From the NCBI GenBank assembly GCA_963814865.1, contig CAWFEN010000011.1, forward strand, positions 1 to 64,000: 64,000 bases of DNA. The letters run 5' to 3'. The notes below the pieces were generated by a model. That model searched no databases. It was not told the DNA's origin and saw only the letters and a program-made list of their open reading frames with translations. The position numbers and the translations under genes are program-made. Below are positions 8,842 through 18,092 of the stretch, in pieces (the stretch's first letter is position 1; each line of letters starts with the position of its first letter). This stretch comes from AP-15 sp963814865 (GTDB lineage Bacteria; Pseudomonadota; Alphaproteobacteria; ATCC43930; CGMCC-115725).

Positions 8842-9027
8842 TCACCAATTCAGGGGCTTGCGGCAGACCGAGTACCACAGCCCGAGATTCTGGTCGCGCC
8901 AATGCGGGTCCGCGCAGTTTTTCGCGACCATCGCCGCGGATTCGGTGGCGCTCGCCGGCGCCACCGGCGTCGCATCGGAACATGCCGCCAGAAAGACAGC
9001 CATCAGGGCCAGAATTCCCAGTCTCAC
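8842..9027 (-). CDS. small putative lipoprotein
   Basis: A GTG start at 9027 gives a 61-residue protein with a classical lipoprotein signal: VRLGILALMAVFLAACSD, with lipobox LAAC at residues 12-15. The mature part is about 46 residues, with two cysteines besides the lipobox cysteine (NCADPHWRDQN, YSVCRKPLNW) that could form a disulfide. It would be lipidated and anchored in the cell envelope. I do not recognise a family. The reading frame is open far upstream, but the lipobox position supports the internal start. Confidence 0.6.
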   Translation of the reverse strand: MRLGILALMAVFLAACSDATPVAPASATESAAMVAKNCADPHWRDQNLGLWYSVCRKPLNW

Positions 9028-9272
9028 CGGCGCGCCTCCTGTGCATCGGGACCGGATCGGAACAAGGGTGCCGCGCCCGCCCGACCCGCATCCACAGAAC
9101 GAATGCTGCGGCCGGCGGTACGGCGATTTCAAGGCAGACCGGGCGCGGCAACACGCCTCCCGGCAAGCCGAGGCCGCGGCGAGGCTTTTGCCGCGGCCGA
9201 TGCGGCGAGGTAGAGTCCCGCGTCGTCCCCCAGCGCGCTGGGGCAAGCGCTGCGACAGCGGAGTGGAACCGG

Positions 9273-10472
9273 ATGAAGAGCGACGACAGGCCACGGAATT
9301 ATCGCAAGGATACGCTGCTCACCCATCTCGGGCGCCACCCGGAGGCGCATCACGGCGCCGTCAACCCGCCCGTCTATCATGCCTCGACGATCCTTTCGGC
9401 CAACATGGCCGAGTGGGAGGCCAAGCGCCAGCCGGGCCAGCGGTTCGACGTCGTCCGCTACGGGCTGTTAGGGACGCCGACGACCTTTGCTCTCGAAGAA
9501 GCGGTGGCGGCGATCGAAGGCGGCTATCGCGCGATGCTGATGTCGTCGGGCCTGGCCGCGATCTCGGCCCCGCTGCAGGCCTGCCTCAAATGCGGCGATC
9601 ATGTGCTGATGGTCGATTCGGCCTATGGGCCGGCGCGGAGCTTCTGCGACAAGGTGCTGACCCGTTGCGGCGTCGCCACGACCTATTACGACCCGCTGAT
9701 CGGCGAGGGCATCGCCCGGCTGATGCGCCCCAATACCAGGGTCGTCTATGTCGAATTGCCGGGCTCGCTGACCTTCGAGGTGCAGGATGTGCCGGCGATC
9801 GCCGCGGCGGCGCACGCGGCCGGCGCCAAGGTGCTGATGGACAACACCTGGGCCTCGCCCTGGCTGTTCCCGTCCTTCGCCCATGGCGTCGACGTGTCGA
9901 TCCATGCCGCGACCAAATACATCGTCGGCCATTCCGACGTGATGCTGGGCGCGGTCATCACGACCGAGGAGATGTACCTGCCGGTGCGCACGATGACGGC
10001 CGATCTCGGCCATTGCGCCGGGCCGGACGACGCCTATTACGCCTTGCGCGGCTTGCGCACCTTGAGCGTGCGGCTCGAACGCCACCAGAAGAATGCGCTC
10101 ACGGTGGCGCGCTGGCTGCAGACCCGGGCGGAAGTGTCGCGCGTGCTCTACCCGGCCCTGCCCGAGGACCCCGGCCACGCGCTGTGGAAGCGGGATTTCC
10201 TCGGCGCCAGCGGGCTCTTCGGCGTGGTCCTGAAGCCGGCGCCGAAGGCCGCCGTCCATGCGCTGATCGACGCGCTCGACCTGTTCGGCATCGGCGCCAG
10301 CTGGGGCGGCTTCGAGAGCCTGATCCAACCGACCACGCCGGCGCGCATCCGCAGTGCAACGCGCTGGGAGGCGGAAGGCCCGACCCTGCGCCTCCATATC
10401 GGTCTCGAAGACCCGCAGGATCTGATCGAAGACCTCGAAAACGGCTTTCACGCCCTGCGCGCCGCCCGATGA
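9273..10472 (+). CDS. metC: cystathionine beta-lyase (MetC, PLP-dependent)
   Basis: A 399-residue Cys/Met metabolism PLP enzyme of fold type I that cleaves cystathionine to homocysteine, pyruvate and ammonia in methionine synthesis. Visible family features are RYGLLGTPTTFALEEAVAAI near residue 62, MLMSSGLAAI (phosphate-binding region) near 88, VLMDNTWASP with the PLP-contacting Asp190, and SIHAATKYIVGHSD with the Schiff-base lysine at about 215. The ATG at 9273 begins MKSDDRPRNYRKDTLLTHLG, the usual length for the family; upstream sequence in the same frame is not protein-like. The gene stands alone and converges on the next gene, with a hairpin terminator between. Confidence 0.93.
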   Translation: MKSDDRPRNYRKDTLLTHLGRHPEAHHGAVNPPVYHASTILSANMAEWEAKRQPGQRFDVVRYGLLGTPTTFALEEAVAAIEGGYRAMLMSSGLAAISAPLQACLKCGDHVLMVDSAYGPARSFCDKVLTRCGVATTYYDPLIGEGIARLMRPNTRVVYVELPGSLTFEVQDVPAIAAAAHAAGAKVLMDNTWASPWLFPSFAHGVDVSIHAATKYIVGHSDVMLGAVITTEEMYLPVRTMTADLGHCAGPDDAYYALRGLRTLSVRLERHQKNALTVARWLQTRAEVSRVLYPALPEDPGHALWKRDFLGASGLFGVVLKPAPKAAVHALIDALDLFGIGASWGGFESLIQPTTPARIRSATRWEAEGPTLRLHIGLEDPQDLIEDLENGFHALRAAR

Positions 10473-10544
10473 GCGCCCCGATCCGCGCCGCGCCGATTTA
10501 ATGGCGATACTGCTTTCGGCGGACACCGAAAAACAGCACACCGC

Positions 10545-10585
10545 AAAAAAAGCAGGGAAGCTTTGCCTGAGGGGCAAAGCCTCCC
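10545..10585 (-). terminator. intrinsic terminator in convergent gap
   Basis: A GC-containing hairpin, GGGAAGCTTTGCC against GGCAAAGCCTCCC with a short loop, lies at 10555-10585. On the minus strand it is followed by a run of seven T (A7 at 10545-10551 on the plus strand), making it a good terminator for the gene ending at 10604. On the plus strand the downstream tract is only weakly T-rich, so termination of metC by the same hairpin is less sure. Confidence 0.75.
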
Positions 10586-10603
10586 TTCTTGTCTGCCCCT
10601 GCG

Positions 10604-12091
10604 TTACGCCGCGTGCAGCAATTCCAGATAGTCTTCGTAGATCGTCATATTCTTGCCGAAGGAGATCGCCGCGGCCTGGGCGCCGCAGACGAGATGCATC
10701 CAGCGCCACGGCTCGCGGGTGGCGTGAAATTCCTCGACGATCGACTGGTGGTGCTTGAACGCGTGCATTTCGGTGAAATTGTCGTGGCACACGATCTCGG
10801 CAAGCCGCGCGATAAAGGCCTGCGGGTCGTAGCCGCACTGCACATATTGCGTGGCCAGGTTCACCGTCTCCTTGACCTCGGGCACCGCCCGCATCATCCC
10901 CAGATTGGTGACCGTGGACCAATCGGTCGGCGGCTGGTGGTAGATGCTGTAGGTGATCGCATCGAGCAATTCCTCCTGCGTGCGCGGCGGCAGGGCTGCG
11001 ATCGCGGCCATATCGGGCTGCGGCGCCGGCTCCATGCGAGACGCGGTCGAGCGGATCTCCGGGCCTGACTGCCAGGTCAACAGCAGCAACAGCTTGTTGC
11101 GCAGGCTCAGCCCGTCGAGCCGCAGCAGGTAGCGCCGCAGATTTACGCTCGTATGCAGGTGGACATCCATCGGGTTCCCCCCGAGGGAGCGCAGGAACAG
11201 ACCGGCAGCGCCGATCGACAGGGCCTCGCCGGCGCCTTCCAGGGAAAGCCCCCCGGCCAGCGCCTTGGCCATCAGCACGGGAATGTCGGCAAAGACGCCG
11301 ACGCGCCCGATCGCTTCACCGAGTTCGCCGATCGCAGCCGTCTCATCCTCGCCGCTGCGCTGGCGGAGGATGCGTTTCAGCAGCTGGTGCTCCTCGATCA
11401 GCGCTTCGATCGCCGGCAGCGGCGAGGGCATCGGATTGTTCGGGGCAACCGGAGAACGGGTCACAAAACGCACCACCGGCCGCATCAGCGTCGGCAGATC
11501 CGCCTTGTCGAGGACACCGGTCTCCAGCGCGCGCCACACGGTGCCAGGAAACATGAAGTAATGGTCATCGTGGAAATTCTTCGGGATGGCGACGCTCAGC
11601 AGCAGATCGAAGGCTTCGATCCGGGGAGCGTGGTCCCACAGCCACAAGTAAAGGTGGTCCGCCTTGTTCCACTCGCCGCGCCCGACCGCCGTCAGAAAGG
11701 CCGCTTTGGTCTTTTCGACCCCGCCGGCATCCTCCGGCTCGAATGCGAGCAGGCTGTACGGTCCCATTGCCGGGTGGTGAATGTGCTTGTTCACCAGCGC
11801 CACGTGTTGCAGCACCGGGACAAAACGCTGCTCGCCCTCCAGGCGCTCGACCAGCGTCGACACCGCGTAGAGGCCTGCCATAGGGTGCAACGGGCCGCCG
11901 TGATGGCCCGGCGGCATTTCGGTGGAGCGGATCACCGCGAGCGCCGAGGCGGTCAGCATGGTCTGCGTCGGTACCCCGGCACGCAGCTTGTCCAGGGTGC
12001 GATCCAGAATCTCGCCGGGAGGAGTTTCCTCGATGAACTGGACCAGCGGTTCGATCGTGTCCGAATATTGGATACGCTGCGGCATCGGCAT
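10604..12091 (-). CDS. uncharacterised His-rich helical protein
   Basis: I cannot name this 495-residue protein. It starts MPMPQRIQYSDTIEPLVQFI, has no signal peptide or clear TM helix, and appears mostly alpha-helical. Histidine-rich stretches are conserved-looking: MPPGHHGGPLHP near residue 60, HVALVNKHIHHPAMGP near 97, NFHDDHYFMF near 168, VHLHTS near 306, and EIVCHDNFTEMHAFKHHQ near 445. Paired His/Asp/Glu residues scattered along a helical bundle are compatible with a metal site, as in questin-oxidase-like or other non-haem oxygenase folds, but no match is certain. It is a single-gene unit with its own terminator. Confidence 0.7.
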   Translation of the reverse strand: MPMPQRIQYSDTIEPLVQFIEETPPGEILDRTLDKLRAGVPTQTMLTASALAVIRSTEMPPGHHGGPLHPMAGLYAVSTLVERLEGEQRFVPVLQHVALVNKHIHHPAMGPYSLLAFEPEDAGGVEKTKAAFLTAVGRGEWNKADHLYLWLWDHAPRIEAFDLLLSVAIPKNFHDDHYFMFPGTVWRALETGVLDKADLPTLMRPVVRFVTRSPVAPNNPMPSPLPAIEALIEEHQLLKRILRQRSGEDETAAIGELGEAIGRVGVFADIPVLMAKALAGGLSLEGAGEALSIGAAGLFLRSLGGNPMDVHLHTSVNLRRYLLRLDGLSLRNKLLLLLTWQSGPEIRSTASRMEPAPQPDMAAIAALPPRTQEELLDAITYSIYHQPPTDWSTVTNLGMMRAVPEVKETVNLATQYVQCGYDPQAFIARLAEIVCHDNFTEMHAFKHHQSIVEEFHATREPWRWMHLVCGAQAAAISFGKNMTIYEDYLELLHAA

Positions 12092-12352
12092 GGTGAACCC
12101 TCCGTTAGGTGCGGTCAGGTCTGGTTTGTCGAGAGGAATTCATGTTCGCTGGTCGTCCGGCGCACACCGCTTTCCCCTTGGCTACCTCCCTACCATTGCT
12201 GATAACGGTTCGACGCGGCGGGATCAAGCGCTACCGACCCCTCGAGGATACATGGCTGGTATCCGCATGCCTGTGTTCGGAGGCGGAAATGCGGGGTTTT
12301 CTACCGCGCCGGTGCCGGCACGGTGCCGCGGAGGAGGGAGGTGGGGGCCCGG

Positions 12353-12444
12353 ATGACCAACACGCTTCTCACCCTGCACGACCCGGCGGCGGCGGAGCGG
12401 TATTACGCCGAGAGGCTGTGGCGGCGGGATACGCTGTATTTGCT
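12353..12444 (+). repeat. 5'-end copy of an acyl-CoA ligase gene (copy 1)
   Basis: These 92 bases match 14279-14370, the first 31 codons of the downstream acyl-CoA ligase, with only seven mismatches. The first 47 bases are identical. Translation is MTNTLLTLHDPAAAERYYAE and onwards, then diverges and meets a stop at about 12475. Several of the differences are synonymous, which suggests a remnant of a separate coding allele or paralogue rather than a recent tandem copy. A ribosome-binding-like GGAGGGAGG precedes it. Confidence 0.85.
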
Positions 12445-12534
12445 ATCGGCATATATTTTAGTTACACTTACGTAACACAGTTGCGTGTTTGGTCGGCGTT
12501 CGGTGAAAAATCGGAGAGATCGGAGGGAGTCAGG

Positions 12535-13923
12535 ATGCACCTTCAGATTTGTCGCATTGCGCGACAGCGACGCTACGGGGCGATTGCCGGGCTCATCATC
12601 GTTATCGCCGGCCTCATGATCGTGGACGTTGCGCATGCCAAACCCGTCCTGACCACGCTCTATAGCTTCTGCGCTCAATCCGGTTGTCCGGACGGCTCCC
12701 AACCTTACGCGGGTGTAATCTTCGACAAGTCCGGCAATTTGTACGGCACGACCGAAGCAGGAGGCCCCCTTACCTTGGGTACTGTATTCAGGCTGTCGCC
12801 GCCCGCCAAGGGCAAGGATAGGTGGACCGAGGCGGTGCTGCATGGCTTTGTACATGGCCGTACCAACGGTGACGGCGCTTATCCCTTTGCTGGCGTGATT
12901 TTTGACGAGGCTGGCAATTTGTATGGCACAACCAGACGCGGAGGGAGTGCCGATGGCGGCGTGGTTTTCGAACTTTTACCACCGGCGAAGGGCAAGACCG
13001 CCTGGACTGAGAGCCGGCTGCATAGCTTTCCGGAGTGCACGGGCGTCCTTGATGGCTGCGGCCCTTCGGCTGCCGTGATCTTCGACGGCGCCGGTAATCT
13101 GTACAGCACAACCGCAGAGGGAGGTACGATCGGGAGCGGCGGGAGCGGGACAGTGTTCGAGCTGTCGCCGCCCGCCGAAGGGAAAACAGCCTGGACCGAG
13201 GTGCAGCTGCACCGCTTCAAGGGTGGCAGCGACGGCGATCTGCCCGCAGCCGGCGTGATCTTCGACCACTCCGGAAATTTGTATGGTGCGATCTATTATG
13301 ACGACGCCGGTTTTCCAAATGAATCACTCGGAGAGGTGTTCAAGCTGTCGCCGCCAGCCACGGGCGAGAAAGGCTGGACTAAGGCTGTGCTTTATACCTT
13401 CAAGAACATCCGAGACGGCGAAGCTCCTGATGCCAATCTGATCTTCGACAATTCCGGTAATTTGTACGGCACGACCGTATACGGAGGTATTTACTGCGAT
13501 GCCAGAGCCGCTACCAGTTGCGGCGTGGTCTTCGAACTGTCGCCACCCGCATCGGGGAAGACCAAATGGACTGAGAAGGTTCTATACAAATTCCGGGGCG
13601 GATCGAGCGACGGCACAGAGCCTACCGCCGCGCTGATACGCGACAAGGATGGCAATTTGTACGGGACGACGTTTTCTGGCGGCGATGCCAAAAAATGCCC
13701 ATCCATTGGGTTTTTTGCCGGATGTGGTATTGTGTTCGAACTCTCGCCGCCGGCCAGAGGTACGACTGTCTGGACCGAGACGGTGCTGCATATCTTTACC
13801 GGCGGCAACGATGGAGCCAGTCCTAGTTCTGGCCTGATCTTCGACGGCAAAGGCAATCTTTACGGCACAACCTCAGGCGTAAATTCCCGTCAGCACGGCA
13901 CGGTGTTCATGCTCACCCCGTGA
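12535..13923 (+). CDS. exported GloVer-repeat protein
   Basis: The ATG at 12535 (after GGAGGGAGT) gives a 462-residue protein with a signal peptide (IAGLIIVIAGLMIVDVAHA, cleavage after AHA near residue 35). The mature part is seven tandem units of roughly 60 residues, each built as GVIFDxxGNLYGTTxxGG...GxVFELSPPAxGKxxWTExVLHxF, the choice-of-anchor GloVer repeat first noted in Gloeobacter and Verrucomicrobia. The repeats probably form a beta-propeller or solenoid outside the cytoplasm. No anchor domain is visible. The gene lies between two copies of the acyl-CoA ligase 5' end, so it looks inserted. The ligand is unknown. Confidence 0.85.
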   Translation: MHLQICRIARQRRYGAIAGLIIVIAGLMIVDVAHAKPVLTTLYSFCAQSGCPDGSQPYAGVIFDKSGNLYGTTEAGGPLTLGTVFRLSPPAKGKDRWTEAVLHGFVHGRTNGDGAYPFAGVIFDEAGNLYGTTRRGGSADGGVVFELLPPAKGKTAWTESRLHSFPECTGVLDGCGPSAAVIFDGAGNLYSTTAEGGTIGSGGSGTVFELSPPAEGKTAWTEVQLHRFKGGSDGDLPAAGVIFDHSGNLYGAIYYDDAGFPNESLGEVFKLSPPATGEKGWTKAVLYTFKNIRDGEAPDANLIFDNSGNLYGTTVYGGIYCDARAATSCGVVFELSPPASGKTKWTEKVLYKFRGGSSDGTEPTAALIRDKDGNLYGTTFSGGDAKKCPSIGFFAGCGIVFELSPPARGTTVWTETVLHIFTGGNDGASPSSGLIFDGKGNLYGTTSGVNSRQHGTVFMLTP

Positions 13924-14278
13924 CGGACCGCACGCAATCTTGTATTCAGGTTACCGCTGGGCACCAATCTCAACCCGATCAGCGCCGCGCCCGAGACTGG
14001 CGCAATCTGTCGCTTTCGGGCTTACTTGAGGAGAGCCACCGACTGCTCGTAGCCAAGCCCAGCTCAAACCTCCTCTCCTCAAGATTGCCTTGAGCGGCTC
14101 AGTTCGGTTCATATGTCCGAGTATCTAAGCCCCTCCACCCATTGTGGGAGATGAAGGGGCTCAGCGCGCAGCGACGGGAGGGTGAGGCGGGCTCCCGCCG
14201 TAATGCGTGGTCGACACCCTGCTCACCCCGTGCTCTCTCGCCGCGAGTCGGGGGAGGAAAAAAGGCGAGCCACCGCCG
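13924..14278. other. intergenic region with imperfect hairpin
   Basis: No gene is supported. An imperfect inverted repeat at 14129-14160 (GCCCCTCC... / ...GAAGGGGC) could act as a terminator for the GloVer gene or be an extragenic repeat; no T-run follows. The segment just before 14279 carries the ribosome-binding site of the acyl-CoA ligase gene (GGGGGAGGAAAAAA, around 14250). Confidence 0.35.
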
Positions 14279-14370
14279 ATGACCAACACGCTTCTCACCC
14301 TGCACGACCCGGCGGCGGCGGAGCGCTATTACGCCGAGAGGCTGTGGCGGAGGGAGACATTTTATTCGCT
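14279..14370 (+). repeat. copy 2 of the duplicated ligase 5' end
   Basis: This is the functional copy of the 92-base segment also found at 12353-12444, and forms the start of the intact acyl-CoA ligase gene. The two copies are in the same orientation, about 1.93 kb apart, with the GloVer gene between them. Confidence 0.85.
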
Positions 14371-15937
14371 GCTCTGCGATCATGCCGAACGGCGGCCGGC
14401 GGCGTTCGCGCTGCGCGACGGCGGCTGCCGGCTGACCTGGCGCGAGCTGCGCGCAATGGTCGACGCCGTTGCTGCCGATCTTCATGCGGCCGGGCTGAAG
14501 CGTGGCGAGCGGGTGGCGGTCTGGCTGCCGAACCGGGTCGAAGCGGTCGCGATCCTGCTCGCCTGCTCGCGCCAGGGCTATGTCTGCAACCCGTCATTGC
14601 ATCGCAATTACCGGGTCGGCGAGATCGTCGAATTGCTGGCGCGCAGCCGCGCCGCGGCATTGTTCGCCGAGCCCGGCTACGGCGCCGACGCGAAGAACGC
14701 CGACATCTTCGCCGCAGCCGCAGCGCTGCCTTCGCTGCGGCGGATCTGCCGGCTTGGCGATGGGCCGCGTGAGGTCGCCGCCTTTCCGACCGCAATTGCG
14801 GACCTGCCGCCGGCCGACACCGACCCCGACAAGATCGTCTACCTCGCCTTTACCTCGGGCACCACCGGGACGCCCAAAGGCGTCATGCACTCCGACAATA
14901 CGCTGCTGGCGAACGGCCGGGCGATGGTCGCCGATTGGGGTCACGACGAGCGCTCGGTATTGTTGAGCCTGAGCCCGATGAGCCACCACATCGGCATCGT
15001 CGCGGTAGAGCAGATGGTGGCGGCCGGGCTCGAGCTCGTCGTCAACGCGCCGCCGCCGGGCCTGACCCCGCTCGACTGGATCATCGAAACCGGCGCCACC
15101 TACGTCATGGGGGTGCCGACCCACGCGATGGACATCCTCGCCGAGATGCGGCGGCGCCGGCTCGACCGCCCCGACGGCGAAAAGCTGGGCGCCGTCAAGG
15201 TCTTCTACATGGCCGGCGCGCCGATCCCGCGCGAGACCGCGCAGGCCTTTCTCGACAGGGGCGTGTTGCCGCAGAACGTCTACGGCATGACCGAGAACGG
15301 CTCGCACCAATACACCCTGCCCGGCGACGACCCGCAGACCATCGTCGAGAGCTGCGGGCGCGCCTGCGCCGCGTACGAGATCCGCATCTGGGACCAGGAC
15401 AATTCCGATATCGAAGCCGCGCCGGGCACGGTCGGCGAGATCGGCGGGCGCGGCGCCTGCCTGACCCTCGGCTATTTCGACGATCAGCGGGCAACGGAGG
15501 AATCGTTCAACCGGGCGGGCTGGTTCATGAGCGGCGATCTGGGCCGGCTCGATCCTAAGGGCTGTCTCGAAATCGTCGGCCGCAAGAAGGACCTGATCAT
15601 CCGCGGCGGGCGCAACATCCATCCGGCGCGAATCGAGGATCTGACTATGCTGCATGAAGCGGTCGCCCGCTGCGCCGCCTTTCCGGTCGCCGACCAGCGG
15701 CTCGGCGAAAAGGTCTGCCTCGCGGTGATCCTGCATGACGGCGAGAGCATCGAACCCGACGCGCTGTTGGCGCATCTCGACCGCGCCGGCCTATCCCGCT
15801 ACGACATGCCGGAATATTTCATCGCGCTGGACGCGTTCCCGTTGACCGCAAGCGGCAAGATCCTGAAGCGCGAGCTGGTCGCGTGGGCCAAGGGGGGCCG
15901 CATCGTGCCGGCGCCGATCCGCTGGCGGGGAGCCTGA
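14279..15937 (+). CDS. AMP-dependent acyl-CoA ligase
   Basis: A 552-residue ANL-superfamily enzyme that activates a carboxylic acid to its CoA thioester through an acyl-AMP. Signatures are the P-loop FTSGTTGTPKGVMHSD near residue 198, the adenine-binding YGMTENGSH near 335, the hinge region SGDLGRLDPKGCLEIVGRKK near 418 followed by DLIIRGGRNIHPA, and the catalytic lysine in ASGKILKREL near 528. The sequence resembles cyclohexanecarboxylate-CoA or 2,3-dihydroxybenzoate-AMP-type ligases more than long-chain FadD. It is 4 bp from an enoyl-CoA hydratase gene, so the pair probably degrades a cyclic or medium-chain acid. The substrate is not determinable from sequence. Confidence 0.88.
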   Translation: MTNTLLTLHDPAAAERYYAERLWRRETFYSLLCDHAERRPAAFALRDGGCRLTWRELRAMVDAVAADLHAAGLKRGERVAVWLPNRVEAVAILLACSRQGYVCNPSLHRNYRVGEIVELLARSRAAALFAEPGYGADAKNADIFAAAAALPSLRRICRLGDGPREVAAFPTAIADLPPADTDPDKIVYLAFTSGTTGTPKGVMHSDNTLLANGRAMVADWGHDERSVLLSLSPMSHHIGIVAVEQMVAAGLELVVNAPPPGLTPLDWIIETGATYVMGVPTHAMDILAEMRRRRLDRPDGEKLGAVKVFYMAGAPIPRETAQAFLDRGVLPQNVYGMTENGSHQYTLPGDDPQTIVESCGRACAAYEIRIWDQDNSDIEAAPGTVGEIGGRGACLTLGYFDDQRATEESFNRAGWFMSGDLGRLDPKGCLEIVGRKKDLIIRGGRNIHPARIEDLTMLHEAVARCAAFPVADQRLGEKVCLAVILHDGESIEPDALLAHLDRAGLSRYDMPEYFIALDAFPLTASGKILKRELVAWAKGGRIVPAPIRWRGA

Positions 15938-15941
15938 TCCG

Positions 15942-16709
<768 letters not shown>

Positions 16710-16725
16710 TGACAACCGGTGTCCT

Positions 16726-17316
16726 TCACGAGCCTTTGGCGCTCTCGGCCCGCTTCAGCGCTTCGACGACCGCCGGGCGGTGACCCTCGGCTGCCCAGCC
16801 CACGGCATCGCGCCCGGTGTAGTCGGTCTTGGCGGTGCTGGCGCCTTTGGCGAGCAGGGCGCGGACGAGATCGAGATTGCCGCGGCTCGCCGCGATCATC
16901 AGCGGCGTCATCCCGTCCTTGTTCTGCGGATCGACCGCCGCGCCCACCTCGAGCAGCAGCTTGGCCGCCTCGGTCTGGTTTTGATCGGCCGCCAGGTGCA
17001 GCGGCGTGTCGCCGAGCGCGTCCTCGACATTGAGCTTGGCATTTGCCTTGACCAGGATCGCGATGATCTGGAGATTGCCGTTCATTGCAGCGTAATGCAG
17101 CCCGGTGCGCGACTGGTCATCGGTCTCGTCCGGATTGCCATTGCCGCCGCCGACGAGATGGCTGACGAGAGCTGCATCGTTCTGCGCCGCGGCGCGGGCT
17201 ACATTCTCGTAATAGGTGCTGAACGGATTGAAATTGAGCTGGGCGCGAGCAGCGGGACCGCCAAGGGCGATGGCGACCGCTGCGAGCGCGAGGATCGCGG
17301 TCCGGCGCGTGTTCAT
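16726..17316 (-). CDS. exported ankyrin-repeat protein
   Basis: The ATG at 17316 gives MNTRRTAILALAAVAIALGG and a signal peptide cleaved after ARA near residue 27; a start 15 codons earlier would bury the signal. The mature protein has four ankyrin repeats of 33 residues (TGLHYAAMNGNLQIIAILVK, TPLHLAADQNQTEAAKLLLE, TPLMIAASRGNLDLVRALLA, and a last degenerate one ending VVEALKRAESAKGS). Ankyrin repeats mediate protein contacts; here they act outside the cytoplasm. The start overlaps the stop of cobK by 4 bp, which suggests cotranscription, though a cobalamin role is not evident. Confidence 0.85.
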   Translation of the reverse strand: MNTRRTAILALAAVAIALGGPAARAQLNFNPFSTYYENVARAAAQNDAALVSHLVGGGNGNPDETDDQSRTGLHYAAMNGNLQIIAILVKANAKLNVEDALGDTPLHLAADQNQTEAAKLLLEVGAAVDPQNKDGMTPLMIAASRGNLDLVRALLAKGASTAKTDYTGRDAVGWAAEGHRPAVVEALKRAESAKGS

Positions 17317-18092
17317 GACACTCTCCTCGCTTCGGGGCACGGATGCGGCCCGGCGAGCCAATCGAGCGCGTCCTCGACGCTCTCCACCGCTTCTCCCGGT
17401 TCCGGGAACGGTCGCCGCACCATGACGACGGTCAGGCTGAGCTCGCGCGCGGCGATGATCTTGGCTTCGGTAGCCGCCCCGCCGCTCGCCTTGCAGACGA
17501 GCACGTCAATCGCATGACGCTCGATCCGGTGGCGTTCCTCGGCCAAGGTGAAGGGCCCGCGGCCGATGACGACCTGGCAGAACCGCAACGGTAATGGCCG
17601 GCGCGGCGGATCGACGAGGCGGACCAGAAAACGCACCCCGGTGGCGGCGGCAAAGCAGGCGATCTCGCCGGCGCCGACGGTGAGCCAGGCGCGCCGCGCG
17701 ATGCGGCCGACCACCGCGGCGGCCTCCGCCATCGTATCGACCTCGATCCAACGGTCGAGCGGATGGCGGCGCCAAGCCGGGCGCAGCAGCATCAATCGCG
17801 GCACCTGGGCTGCCTCGCTGGCGAGGCGTGCCGCGCGCGAAATCCGGGCGGCGAAAGGATGGGTTGCGTCGATCAGCCGGTCTATGCCGTGCTCGCCGAG
17901 ATAAGCCGCCAGGCCCGACGGCCCGCCAAACCCGCCGATGCGGACCCGGCCTGGGATCGGACCCGGCCGCTCGGTCCGTCCTGCGAGCGAGGTGGTGACG
18001 TCAAGCCCGTCGCCAAAGCGCGCGACGGCAGCGCGAGCGAGGGCTGCCGCTTCCGCAGTCCCGCCAAGGATCAGCAGCGCCGGTGCCGTCAT
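17313..18092 (-). CDS. cobK: precorrin-6A reductase
   Basis: A 259-residue CobK/CbiJ protein, which reduces precorrin-6A (or its cobalt form) with NAD(P)H during corrin ring synthesis. Motifs are the N-terminal LILGGTAEAAALARA, DATHPFAARISRAA near residue 96, LTVGAGEIACFAA near 141, and the C-terminal VLVCKASGGAATEAKIIAAR near 204, the signature GGxxTxxKxxAA of the family. It overlaps the upstream cbiD stop by 4 bp and the downstream ankyrin start by 4 bp. Confidence 0.92.
   Translation of the reverse strand: MTAPALLILGGTAEAAALARAAVARFGDGLDVTTSLAGRTERPGPIPGRVRIGGFGGPSGLAAYLGEHGIDRLIDATHPFAARISRAARLASEAAQVPRLMLLRPAWRRHPLDRWIEVDTMAEAAAVVGRIARRAWLTVGAGEIACFAAATGVRFLVRLVDPPRRPLPLRFCQVVIGRGPFTLAEERHRIERHAIDVLVCKASGGAATEAKIIAARELSLTVVMVRRPFPEPGEAVESVEDALDWLAGPHPCPEARRVS

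Noticed and set aside
12109..12475. Upstream extension of the GloVer frame and the 5' ligase fragment as genes
   Set aside because: The extension has no family features, and the ligase copy stops after about 40 codons; annotated as a repeat instead.
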